From Bin5 sp965218625 (lineage in GTDB: Bacteria > Chloroflexota > Anaerolineae > Caldilineales > Caldilineaceae), in assembly GCA_965218625.1 (NCBI GenBank), contig CBDCLG010000012.1:186001-250000 (forward strand): 64,000 nt of DNA, written 5' to 3'. Within the stretch, counting starts at the first letter, position 1. Each line of letters starts with the position of its first letter. Both the position numbers and the translations under genes were made by a program. Positions 33,252 to 41,523 of the stretch are shown here, in pieces. Under the pieces are notes generated by a model. It was given only the letters and a program-made list of their open reading frames with translations, did no database searches and was not told the origin of the DNA.

Positions 33252-36245
33252 TTACCTGACGTCTGAGGAGCTTCGCAGAGCCCGCCACACGCGTTCCGGA
33301 GTGAAGGGAATCTCACGGATTCGCTCCCCGGTGGCGTCGTAAATTGCGCTGGCGATGGCAGGGGCCATACCGTCCATCGGGATCTCAGCGATGGCCTTGG
33401 CGCCGAAAGGTCCGGTTGGCTCATAGGTCTGAACCAGAATCGTATCCAGGACCGGCATCTCGTCAGCGGCCAGGATGCGGTAATCACCAAATCTGCCGAC
33501 TTTCAGACGTCCTTTTTCGTCATAGGGCATCTCCTCGCACAGGGCGTAGCCGAGCGCCTGGGTCATGCCGCCTTCGACCTGGCCGCTGGCGGTCACAGGG
33601 TTGATGGCTACGCCGCAGTCGACCGCCATCACCGCCTTTTCAACCGTCACTTGACCGGTTTCCGTGTCCACCTCCAGGGCGGCGTACTGGGCGGCGAAAG
33701 GGGGCGGGCTGACGTAGCTCATGTGGCTGGCGGTGGCCATGATCTGGTGCTGCTCTTCCTGGTGGATGCTGTGGAGGGCGAGCTTTTCGAGGGAGACAGA
33801 ACGGCCATCGGGGGCGTGGATGCGCTTGTTCTCCAGCCAGAGCTGCTCGGCGTTAGCGCCAACGAGCAGATGCGCGGCGGCATGGCGGCGAATCTGGAGG
33901 CTGACGTCTTCGGCTGCCTTCAACACCGCGCCACCGGAGATGTAGGTGGTACTGCTGGCGTAGGCGCCTGTGTCAAAGGGCGTAAAGTCGGTATCGCTGC
34001 TGTAAATCAGGATTTGCTCGAGGGGAACACCGAGAGATTCAGCCGCGATCTGTGCGAGGACGGTATCCGAGCCGGTCCCGAGGTCGGTTGCCCCGACGAG
34101 CAGGTTAAATGAGCCGTCGTCGTTGAGTTTGATGCTGGCGGCGCCCATGTCAAGCCCAGCGATGCCGGTACCGTGCATACATATGGCAAGGCCAATGCCG
34201 CGACGGATGTTGGGTCGGTCCGGCGGGGCCTTCCAGGCTGGGTCGAAGCGTCGCGCCCATTCGATTGAGGTTGCTCCGGCTTCGACGCATTCCTCCAGCC
34301 CGTTGCTCTGCACGGTCTGGGGAAAGCCATCGCGGCCTTCGCCCATTGCGACGGCCATCGGCAGCGACTGGCCCTCCTTAACCCAGTTGATGCGCTTGAA
34401 CTCCACAGGGTCCATGCCAAAAGCCAGCGCCATCTCCTCCATGTGTTGTTCCAACCCGAAGAGGGCCTGGGGGGCGCCATAGCCGCGAAACGCGCCGGGC
34501 ACCGGTTTGTTTGTGTAGATTACATCGCAGTCGAAGCGGGCCGCGGGGAGCCAATAGGTGCTGAGAGCGCGAAATCCGGTGACCATTTGTACAGTGAGAC
34601 CGTGTGTCCCGTAAGCGCCGGTGTCGGCCACGACCCGAACGTCCATTCCGACCAATTTGCCGTTTGCGTCGATGCCACTGCGGAAGCGCAACCATTGCGG
34701 ATGGCGCGTACGCGCGGAACTGAACTCCAGCTGACGCGTATATTCGAATTTGACCGGTCTGCCGGTGGCAATGGTCAGATGGGCGCAAAGGTCCTCGATC
34801 AACATCTCCTGCTTGCCGCCGAATCCGCCGCCGATACGCGGTTTGACGACTCTGATGCGTCGAACCGGCAGGCCAAGAAGGGGGGCAACCATGCGGCGCA
34901 CGTGGAATGGCACCTGTGTACTCGTGCGAATGACAAGGCGGTCGTCTTCATCCCAGTAGGTGATGACGACATGGGGTTCGATGCTGGCCTGCTGCACCTG
35001 GTGCACGCGGTACTCGCTTTCAAAGACTAAGGCTGCGGAGGCCAGGGCTTCATCCACGTCGTTGTGGTCCACGCGCAACTTTACGGCGATGTTGCAGGCG
35101 GGATCGTGGATCATTTTGGCGTCGGCCTCGTCGTGAATCACGGGCGCGCCGGGCTGCATCGCATCTTCGGGCGAAAAGACAGCCTGCAATTCTTCGTACT
35201 CAACGCGGATGCGTTCCAATGCCTCCTGCACGAGCTCTGGCGTCTCGGCAGCGACGGTCGCCACGCGGTCGCCAACATATCGGACCTTTGAATCGAGGCT
35301 GACCTGGTCGTAGGGAGGCGGCTGGGGATAGCTTTGTCCGCCGCTGGCATAAATGACACGCGGCAGGTCGGCGTAGGTTTGTACGGCATGGACGCCTGGG
35401 ATGGCCAGCGCTTCTGAGGCATCGATCGAGAGGATGCGGGCATGGGCGACCGGGCTGGTGAGAAGGCCGGCGTAGAGCATGCCGGGCAACTCAACATCGT
35501 CTGTGAAGACGGGGCGCCCCTTGGCTAATTTGAAAGCATCGACCTTCGGCTCGGGCTTATTGACGACCTGCGTTTGGGGCGGGGCCAGAGTCACGGTCAC
35601 GCTCTGGGTCTGGGTACGCGTATCAGGGCCGCCATCATGCCATCCATCGGAACGTGCCTCGCCTTCGGCGCCGTCCGCGGGCCATTCGCTGGTAGTCGGC
35701 GCGTCGCGCACGTCAATTTGGGGCGGGTGCGTCGATTCGCCCCGCAGCTGGGCGGCGGCTCGCAGGATCGCCTGGACCGGTTTCACGTAGCCTGTACAGC
35801 GGCAGAGGACGCCGGCGATTGCAGTACGCACCTCGGCTTCGCTGGGATGCGGTTCTCCATCAAGGAGGTCCTGGGCGGCCAGGAGCTGCGCTGGTGTGCA
35901 GTAGCCGCACTGGATTGCGCCGCATTCGATAAACTGCTGTTGCAATGCGGAGACCGGTGAATTGAGACGGTCGGCTTCGTTCTCCTCCAGCCCTTCGAGG
36001 GTGATGATCGATGCGCCTTCGGCTTGAGAAGCCAGGAGCACACCGCTGTTGACCAGACGGTAGCTGGCCGGGTTGTCGGGTGTCCTGGAGAAGAGGAGTG
36101 CGTCTGAGCCGCTCTCACCGGTTTCATCGCCGTGTTTGAGGCTGAAGAAGCGGTGGCGGCGCAGAGCCGTACGCAGCAGCTCGCCCGGGTGGCTGTCGAA
36201 TCGGTAGGAGGTTCCATTGATGGTAAGTGAAACTGGTTTTTGCAT
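33252..36245 (-). CDS. Molybdenum hydroxylase (xanthine dehydrogenase/CO dehydrogenase family), fused small and large subunits, first [2Fe-2S] site lost
   Basis: The 997-residue protein starts with a CoxS/XdhC-type Fe-S part (1-165), then a linker and the molybdopterin-binding large subunit (about 235-997). Large-subunit marks are AKGRPVFTDDVELPGMLYAG, RIGGGFGGKQEMLIE, GAFRGYGAPQALFGLEQHME and, near the end, GPFGAKAIAEIPMDG carrying the catalytic Glu. The second cluster is intact (Cys113, 116, 148, 150 in QCGYC and CRCTGY). The plant-ferredoxin cluster site is not: the pattern GCxxGxCGxC reads GDETGESGSD (Asp40, Ser45, Asp48) and the fourth Cys is Gly68 in NSGVL. Substrate unknown; family members hydroxylate purines, aldehydes or CO. 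AAGGATT precedes ATG 36245; the FAD-subunit gene lies 37 bp upstream. Confidence 0.87.
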   Translation of the reverse strand: MQKPVSLTINGTSYRFDSHPGELLRTALRRHRFFSLKHGDETGESGSDALLFSRTPDNPASYRLVNSGVLLASQAEGASIITLEGLEENEADRLNSPVSALQQQFIECGAIQCGYCTPAQLLAAQDLLDGEPHPSEAEVRTAIAGVLCRCTGYVKPVQAILRAAAQLRGESTHPPQIDVRDAPTTSEWPADGAEGEARSDGWHDGGPDTRTQTQSVTVTLAPPQTQVVNKPEPKVDAFKLAKGRPVFTDDVELPGMLYAGLLTSPVAHARILSIDASEALAIPGVHAVQTYADLPRVIYASGGQSYPQPPPYDQVSLDSKVRYVGDRVATVAAETPELVQEALERIRVEYEELQAVFSPEDAMQPGAPVIHDEADAKMIHDPACNIAVKLRVDHNDVDEALASAALVFESEYRVHQVQQASIEPHVVITYWDEDDRLVIRTSTQVPFHVRRMVAPLLGLPVRRIRVVKPRIGGGFGGKQEMLIEDLCAHLTIATGRPVKFEYTRQLEFSSARTRHPQWLRFRSGIDANGKLVGMDVRVVADTGAYGTHGLTVQMVTGFRALSTYWLPAARFDCDVIYTNKPVPGAFRGYGAPQALFGLEQHMEEMALAFGMDPVEFKRINWVKEGQSLPMAVAMGEGRDGFPQTVQSNGLEECVEAGATSIEWARRFDPAWKAPPDRPNIRRGIGLAICMHGTGIAGLDMGAASIKLNDDGSFNLLVGATDLGTGSDTVLAQIAAESLGVPLEQILIYSSDTDFTPFDTGAYASSTTYISGGAVLKAAEDVSLQIRRHAAAHLLVGANAEQLWLENKRIHAPDGRSVSLEKLALHSIHQEEQHQIMATASHMSYVSPPPFAAQYAALEVDTETGQVTVEKAVMAVDCGVAINPVTASGQVEGGMTQALGYALCEEMPYDEKGRLKVGRFGDYRILAADEMPVLDTILVQTYEPTGPFGAKAIAEIPMDGMAPAIASAIYDATGERIREIPFTPERVWRALRSSSDVR

Positions 36246-36282
36246 AATCCTTGGTCTGGCGCAGGCAGGGAGGTGAGGCCAA

Positions 36283-37089
36283 CTACAGCGGGTCGACTGA
36301 CATACAGGCGAGCGCCCGCTCCCGCACGATATCGGACATCGTCAGCCTGTATTCGACGCCGCCCTTGAAGTCGTCCGGAGGATTGAGCGCGCTCCCCGAC
36401 AGGAGCGGCCGCGTGCCGACTCCGCAGAGGCCGATACGGACCCCTTTAGTGGAAGCTGATGGCAATCGAGAGGAGGCTCCATCCAGGACTTGAATTGCAA
36501 CTGCTGCAACGATACAGCGGTCCATCGGTGTGCGGGCGATGCGCGCGTGCCCGCCTGCGCGCTGCGCCAGCGGCAATCGAATCTCGGTGATGAGATCGGC
36601 CCGGCGCGACCGCTGCGTCCGGCCGGCGATAAAATTCTCGAATGTTCGAACGGTTTCGATCCCATCGCCGGAGACGGCCACGATCGTGGCGTCGAGAGCC
36701 AGCAGGGCAGCGGAGAGTTCGCTATCTGGCTCGGCCAGAGCGATGAGACCTCCCACGGTGGCGGCGTTGCAGAGGTTCTGCGGTCCTTCAAAACGGGCCG
36801 TTCGCGGCAGAATGCCGCCAGCTATAGAAGCGCAGAAAGGATATTGGACCAATTCGGTCAGTGTCGTCATCGCGCCGACACGCAGGTAATGCCCTTCCCG
36901 CTCGATGAAGGAAAGATCGAGGTCGGCAAGGTCGACGACCCCGTCAACGTCCCGGTGCTGCCGCGTCTCAAGCGCGGGGACCAGATGTGTCCCGCCGGCC
37001 AGGGGGAGGCGCCGCGAACGGGGGTCTGTCAGAAGTTCCAATGCCTGCGAAAACGTCTTTGGTCTGTGATATTCTGCAAGAATCGCCAT
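36283..37089 (-). CDS. FAD-binding subunit of molybdenum hydroxylase (CoxM/XdhB type)
   Basis: The 268-residue protein has the PCMH-type FAD domain of the family. The two flavin loops appear as LPLAGGTHLVPAL near the N-terminus and CNAATVGGLIAL in the middle. GAMTTLTELVQYPF and the CO_deh_flav_C region at the end are also typical. It passes electrons from the Fe-S subunit to NAD or another acceptor. It lies directly upstream of, and in line with, the fused Fe-S/molybdenum gene, so the two form one enzyme. No ribosome site is evident before ATG 37089, and no maturation genes are nearby. Confidence 0.85.
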   Translation of the reverse strand: MAILAEYHRPKTFSQALELLTDPRSRRLPLAGGTHLVPALETRQHRDVDGVVDLADLDLSFIEREGHYLRVGAMTTLTELVQYPFCASIAGGILPRTARFEGPQNLCNAATVGGLIALAEPDSELSAALLALDATIVAVSGDGIETVRTFENFIAGRTQRSRRADLITEIRLPLAQRAGGHARIARTPMDRCIVAAVAIQVLDGASSRLPSASTKGVRIGLCGVGTRPLLSGSALNPPDDFKGGVEYRLTMSDIVRERALACMSVDPL

Positions 37090-37174
37090 ATAGAAAGGTC
37101 AGGAATCCCAGTTCGCGCGGCAAAACAGGGCGCCTCGCGGCGCTGCCACTTGCCTTCAATCACAGTCTTCGCCG

Positions 37175-37801
37175 CTACGCACCCGGAGGCGGGTCCGGCG
37201 CGAGGTCCAGTTCCTGAAGCAAGCCGACGAGGCTGAAATTCATGGCGAGGACGACTGCTGCCGGTGTGAGCAAGAAGATGGGAAGGACGGTAGCAACACT
37301 TACAACGATCAGAAGGACCTGGAATAGGAACATCAGGAAGGTGTAAAAAGGGTGACGCAGCGCCAGAATGAAAGCGTTGCGCAGCACCATTTTCAGACTC
37401 ATTTCGTCCTGCTGCCAAAGGAGAGGGAAGAAGTACTGTCCAGCCATAAGGATGATCAGCAGGATCCAGACCCAGACAATGCTGACGATACGGGCCCAGT
37501 CGGCGGGGCTGCTTCCGTAGAATCGAATGTTCATTACCACGCCGCCGACGAGCAAAATGTTGACGCCGAGCAGCAGCCAACTCTTGCCGATTGTTTCGCG
37601 TGCGCCATCCCAGAAGAAACCGCTGTCCACGCGGCGGTAGTTAGCGACTCGGTTGGCGGCATTGTGGATACCGGCGGTCACGGGCGCGGCAGGCAGGACA
37701 AGAAAGATACCGACCCACCAGAGCACGCTGAGCCAGACCCACAGCAACAGGTCCTCGTAGAGCGCTTTGATCGTGCGCCACATTACTGTGAATGCCTTCA
37801 T
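37175..37801 (-). CDS. YesL/DUF624-like integral membrane protein
   Basis: The 208-residue protein has about five hydrophobic helices (LLLWVWLSVLWWVGIFLVLPA; WLLLGVNILLVGGVVMNI; IVSIVWVWILLIILMAGQYF; FYTFLMFLFQVLLIVVSVAT; LPIFLLTPAAVVLAM). The PVTAGIHNAANR segment after the first helix is typical of DUF624 proteins, which often accompany sugar-uptake genes but whose function is not known. The promoter at 37854-37883 reads into it and it diverges from metG. GGA just before ATG 37801 gives only a weak ribosome site. Confidence 0.72.
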   Translation of the reverse strand: MKAFTVMWRTIKALYEDLLLWVWLSVLWWVGIFLVLPAAPVTAGIHNAANRVANYRRVDSGFFWDGARETIGKSWLLLGVNILLVGGVVMNIRFYGSSPADWARIVSIVWVWILLIILMAGQYFFPLLWQQDEMSLKMVLRNAFILALRHPFYTFLMFLFQVLLIVVSVATVLPIFLLTPAAVVLAMNFSLVGLLQELDLAPDPPPGA

Positions 37802-37842
37802 TCCGGAATTACATTACCCACTTAGATACGTGATGGACGTTT

Positions 37843-37854
37843 GACTCCGTCCCA
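37843..37854 (-). promoter_or_regulatory. 12-bp element at the YesL promoter start region (inverted partner of 37993-38004)
   Basis: On the minus strand TGGGACGGAGTC overlaps the last base of the -10 box and covers the expected transcription start. The identical sequence occurs on the plus strand at 37993-38004, just after the metG -10 box. This is the arrangement expected if one factor recognises both divergent start regions. Confidence 0.4.
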
Positions 37855-37883
37855 TTATATCCGCCACAGATCTGAAATGGCAA
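37854..37883 (-). promoter_or_regulatory. Strong candidate promoter for the YesL-like gene
   Basis: On the minus strand TTGCCA (37883-37878) and TATAAT (37859-37854) are 18 bp apart, matching consensus 5/6 and 6/6. The -10 box runs directly into TGGGACGGAGTC, the element also found after the metG -10 box in the opposite direction. Confidence 0.6.
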
Positions 37884-37981
37884 GAGTGGGCACTTTGCCG
37901 AAAAGAGAGGGAATTGCAGAAGGCTGGGTCAATGTCCTCGAATCTCCATTGGCGGGGTACTGGTACTTTTGAAACGGCTGC

Positions 37982-37990
37982 TGCTATAAT
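37982..37990 (+). promoter_or_regulatory. Extended -10 promoter of metG
   Basis: TGCTATAAT is a perfect extended -10 box (TGn plus TATAAT). No good -35 hexamer lies at 16-18 bp, which is normal for extended -10 promoters. The predicted start is about 45 bp upstream of the metG ATG at 38044. Confidence 0.55.
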
Positions 37991-37992
37991 GA

Positions 37993-38004
37993 TGGGACGG
38001 AGTC
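37993..38004 (+). promoter_or_regulatory. 12-bp element at the metG start region (inverted partner of 37843-37854)
   Basis: TGGGACGGAGTC lies 2 bp after the metG -10 box, at the predicted transcription start. It is identical to the element at the divergent YesL promoter, in opposite orientation; centres are about 150 bp apart. Confidence 0.4.
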
Positions 38005-38043
38005 GGACCCGCACGCTGTACGGAAAGCGCAAGAGGACCACCG

Positions 38044-39867
38044 ATGTCAGATCAAGCCAAAAAGATCCTTGTGTGCGTTGCCTGGCCCTATGCCAACGGC
38101 GAAAAGCATATCGGACAGATCGCGGGCGCCTACTTGCCGCCGGACATTTTTGCCCGCTACCAGCGGATGGCCGGGAACGATGTATTGATGGTCAGCGGTT
38201 CAGATACGCATGGCACACCGATAACGCTGCAGGCCGAGAAGGAGGGTATCGGTCCGGCCGCGGTCGTGGACAAGTACCACGAGATGTTCGTGGAAGGCTG
38301 CCTGGCGATGGGCTTGACTTTTGACCTTTATACACACACCGATACACAGAACCACTGGGATATTACGCAGCAGGTATTCCGGCGTCATCTGGCGAACGAG
38401 TTCATCTATACGGAAGTGCAGAAGCAGTGGTACGACCCGGAGGCGGGGCGATTCCTGGCCGACCGATATGTGGAAGGGACATGTCCGTTTTGCGGCTATG
38501 CCGGCGCGCGCGGGGACCAGTGCGACGAATGCGGCCGCCTTTACGACGCGCTCGAACTGACCGATACCCGCTCCAAGTTGAGCGGCAGCACTGCCTTGGA
38601 GGTGCGGGAGACGGAACACTTCTTTCTGGACCTTGGCGCCCTCAATGAACCTTTACTGACGTGGATTGGCAGCGGGAAGGAGCACTGGCGCAGGAATGTG
38701 CTCAACTTTACACAGGGGCAGTTGAACCTGAAGGAGCTGCGCGGACGCGCTATCACGCGTGATATAGACTGGGGCATCGACATTCCGCTGGAGGGCTACG
38801 AAGACAAACGCATATACGTCTGGTACGATGCGGTGCAGGGCTACCTGAGCGCCGCAATTGAGTGGGCCGAGTTGAACGGTGGAGAGTGGAAAGAATGGTG
38901 GGACCGCGATCTGGCGCCGGATGCCCGCCACTACTACTTCATCGGCAAGGACAATATCCCGTTTCACACGCAGATCTGGCCGGGAATGATCATGGCCTAC
39001 AACGGCGATTCGGGAGAAAGGGAGCCGCCGCTGCCGGGGCTGTCCGAGACGGCGAAGGGGTTGGCGGCGGCAGGTCTCAATTTGCCATACGACGTACCGG
39101 CGAACGAGTATCTCAACTTCGGCGGCGCCCAGTTCAGCACCAGCCGAGGGAACGTCATCGGCTGGAATACGGTATTGGAGGCGTACCAGCCAGACGCGTG
39201 GCGCTATGTGTTGACAGCGATGGCGCCGGAGAGCGCGGACACCGAGTTCACGTGGCCTGACTTCGTCGAGTTGGTCAACAACGAATTGGTGGCGAATTGG
39301 GGCAACCTGGTGAACAGGGTGCTGGGATTCGCCTACCGGCGGTTTGACGGGGCGGTGCCGCAACCCGGTCCACTCGACGAAGTCGACGAAGCCGTGCTGG
39401 CGGAGATAGGCGCGGGATTCGAGAGCGTTGCGTCCTTCTACGAGGCCGTCAGGCTGAAGGGCGCGCTTCAGGAGGCGCGGCGCCTCAGTCAACGAGTAAA
39501 CCAATACCTGAACGAGAAGGAGCCGTGGCGCACGATTCGGACCGAGCCCGAGGCCGCGACGACGGCTGTGTATGTTGCGCTGCAGGCCATCGACTGGCTG
39601 AAGCTGATGTGGGCGCCGATCCTGCCGCACAGCAGTGAACAGGTGCACGTCTATCTGGGCTATACACAGCCACTATTCGGCCGGCTGAATACGACGTCGG
39701 TAGATGACGCGCGCGGCGCGCATCTGGTACTCCGCTACGATCACTCTAATGCGAGCGGCGTCTGGCAGGCATCGAGTCTGCCGGCCGGCCAGGTGTTGCA
39801 AAAGCCGGCGCCGTTGTTTGCCAAGTTGGATCGTGCGGAAGTACTGGGTGAGGAATTGGATGGGTGA
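38044..39867 (+). CDS. metG: Methionyl-tRNA synthetase
   Basis: The 607-residue class I synthetase charges tRNA-Met. The N-terminal AWPYANGEKHIGQIAGAYLP holds the HIGH-type motif (HIGQ). A zinc knuckle carries CPFCGYAGARGDQCDECG in the connective peptide, and YVWYDAVQGYLSAAIEW and YYFIGKDNIPFHTQIWPGMI follow. The KMSKS loop reads QFSTSRGN, so the first Lys is Gln; KFSTSR forms are usual in this subgroup. An anticodon-binding helical domain follows. The C-terminal tRNA-binding (Trbp111) domain is absent; the protein ends after a short tail. It is transcribed from the extended -10 promoter at 37982-37990. The next gene starts 3 bp after its stop. Confidence 0.95.
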   Translation: MSDQAKKILVCVAWPYANGEKHIGQIAGAYLPPDIFARYQRMAGNDVLMVSGSDTHGTPITLQAEKEGIGPAAVVDKYHEMFVEGCLAMGLTFDLYTHTDTQNHWDITQQVFRRHLANEFIYTEVQKQWYDPEAGRFLADRYVEGTCPFCGYAGARGDQCDECGRLYDALELTDTRSKLSGSTALEVRETEHFFLDLGALNEPLLTWIGSGKEHWRRNVLNFTQGQLNLKELRGRAITRDIDWGIDIPLEGYEDKRIYVWYDAVQGYLSAAIEWAELNGGEWKEWWDRDLAPDARHYYFIGKDNIPFHTQIWPGMIMAYNGDSGEREPPLPGLSETAKGLAAAGLNLPYDVPANEYLNFGGAQFSTSRGNVIGWNTVLEAYQPDAWRYVLTAMAPESADTEFTWPDFVELVNNELVANWGNLVNRVLGFAYRRFDGAVPQPGPLDEVDEAVLAEIGAGFESVASFYEAVRLKGALQEARRLSQRVNQYLNEKEPWRTIRTEPEAATTAVYVALQAIDWLKLMWAPILPHSSEQVHVYLGYTQPLFGRLNTTSVDDARGAHLVLRYDHSNASGVWQASSLPAGQVLQKPAPLFAKLDRAEVLGEELDG

Positions 39868-39870
39868 GGG

Positions 39871-41448
39871 GTGGGAGAGTCTTCGTACAGCCGCGCGACC
39901 TCGCATATTCTGCTTTTTATTCTGCTCGTTTACCTGGCACTGGCAACGCTTTTCGCCGTAAAGACCCCTCCCTGGCAAAACCCGGACGAACCAGCCCACT
40001 ACAACTATATAGCCGATGTGGCGGCCGAACGACGGTTGCCCCTGCTGGAGGAGGGCGACTATGACGGGGCCTACCTCGAACGACTGAAATCGGAAAAGTT
40101 TCCCCCCGGCTTGTCGATTGATCCTGTTCGCTACGAGTCGCATCAGCCTCCGCTCTACTACGTTCTGTCCGCGCCGGTCTATTGGGTGAGCGGCGGCAGC
40201 TTGCTGGCGCTGCGCCTGTTCGGAGTCGTCCTGGGGGCAGGGGTCGTGGTTATGGTGTTTCTGTGCGCGCGCACGGCGCTGCCCAAATCTCCTCAAATCG
40301 GACTGGGCGCGGCCGCCTTCGCCGCGTTCCTGCCGATGCACATTGCGGTGATGGCATCGGCCAACAATGACGCGCTGGCTGAACTGGCGATCGCCGGGGC
40401 GATTCTGGCGCTGTTGCGCTGGCAGAGGGCGGCTGACGCTGGGGAAAGCGGAGAAGAATCGCGGGGCAAAAGCTACCGTTTGCTGCTGGTGACCGGCATT
40501 CTTATCGGCGCTGGTTTTCTCACCAAGGCTACCGCGTATATTCTCCTGCCGGTAGCCTTGTTTGTCGTGGTCGGCAAAGCGTATTGGCAGATACGGGGAC
40601 AAAAACTGTCGCTGAAGGGGCTCTTCGCCCAGGTCGCGTTGCTAACCGCGCCTGCACTTGCTCTCGGTCTTCCCTGGTGGATAAGGAACAGCCGGGTCTA
40701 TGGCGCCTGGGACCTGCTTGGGCTTGCCCGGCACGATATCGTGGTGACCGGTCAGACGACCGCGACCGCCTGGATCGCGGAGAACGGCTGGAGCGCCTAT
40801 TGGGAGCGGGCGTGGACGTTCACCAGTAAGAGTTTCTGGGGCGTGTTTGGGTGGCTGGGTGTTTTTATGGACGCGCGCGTCTATACGGCGCTCCAGGTGG
40901 TGTCGGCAATGGCAGTTGTGGGCGTGGTTTTCTGGTGTTGGAAGCGCGGGTCCCCTGGAAAAGTGCAGTGGCCCTACCTCCTTTCAACGCCCTGGACGGC
41001 GCTTCTCCTGCTATGGCTGGGAGCGTTTGCGGCGTACGCCTGGTACAACCTCGGTTTCATGCAGCATCAGGGCCGTTATCTCTTTCCGGCTATTCCCGCC
41101 TGGAGTGTGTTCTTCGCGCTGGGTTGGTGGGGCGTTCTGGAAAAGCGGGCAAGTGTTGTTGCCGGGGGCGTCCTGTTGGCGGTCGCGGCGACGCATCTTC
41201 TGATTGGCATGGCCTCCGGCGACTTCGACCGCTGGGCATTGCTTTTGTATGGTGCGGCGGGCATTGGCCTACTCGTTCACGGGCTGTTGTTGACACGATT
41301 CGCGCGATCATCGGTCGAAAATTGCGGCGTGCGGTGGGCGTCCCTGGAGCCACTGCGGCATGTCCTCTTCGTCGGCCTGTTTGCAGCACTGGTTGGTCTG
41401 GACATCGCAATCCCGTTCCTGTATATTGTTCCTCAGTTGGGCGCGTAG
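39871..41448 (+). CDS. GT39/DUF2142-like polytopic membrane protein
   Basis: The 525-residue protein opens with a helix (HILLFILLVYLALATLFAV) and the loop TPPWQNPDEPAHYNYIADVA, whose NPDEPAH motif is typical of GT-C proteins of the DUF2142/GT39 group acting on lipid-linked sugars at the outer face of the membrane. LSIDPVRYESHQPPLYYVLS and about ten further helices follow. It is unlike the two GT-C families at the left of the window in lacking a C-terminal beta module. The GTG at 39871 is 3 bp after the metG stop, so translation is probably coupled to metG, with no separate ribosome site seen. Substrate unknown. Confidence 0.72.
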   Translation: MGESSYSRATSHILLFILLVYLALATLFAVKTPPWQNPDEPAHYNYIADVAAERRLPLLEEGDYDGAYLERLKSEKFPPGLSIDPVRYESHQPPLYYVLSAPVYWVSGGSLLALRLFGVVLGAGVVVMVFLCARTALPKSPQIGLGAAAFAAFLPMHIAVMASANNDALAELAIAGAILALLRWQRAADAGESGEESRGKSYRLLLVTGILIGAGFLTKATAYILLPVALFVVVGKAYWQIRGQKLSLKGLFAQVALLTAPALALGLPWWIRNSRVYGAWDLLGLARHDIVVTGQTTATAWIAENGWSAYWERAWTFTSKSFWGVFGWLGVFMDARVYTALQVVSAMAVVGVVFWCWKRGSPGKVQWPYLLSTPWTALLLLWLGAFAAYAWYNLGFMQHQGRYLFPAIPAWSVFFALGWWGVLEKRASVVAGGVLLAVAATHLLIGMASGDFDRWALLLYGAAGIGLLVHGLLLTRFARSSVENCGVRWASLEPLRHVLFVGLFAALVGLDIAIPFLYIVPQLGA

Positions 41449-41523
41449 TCGATAGCTCAGCGGCTTGCGGACAGCCGCCGTTTGCAGTGCAGTCCGCCGC
41501 GACGGAAGGCCGCGTTACAATTC

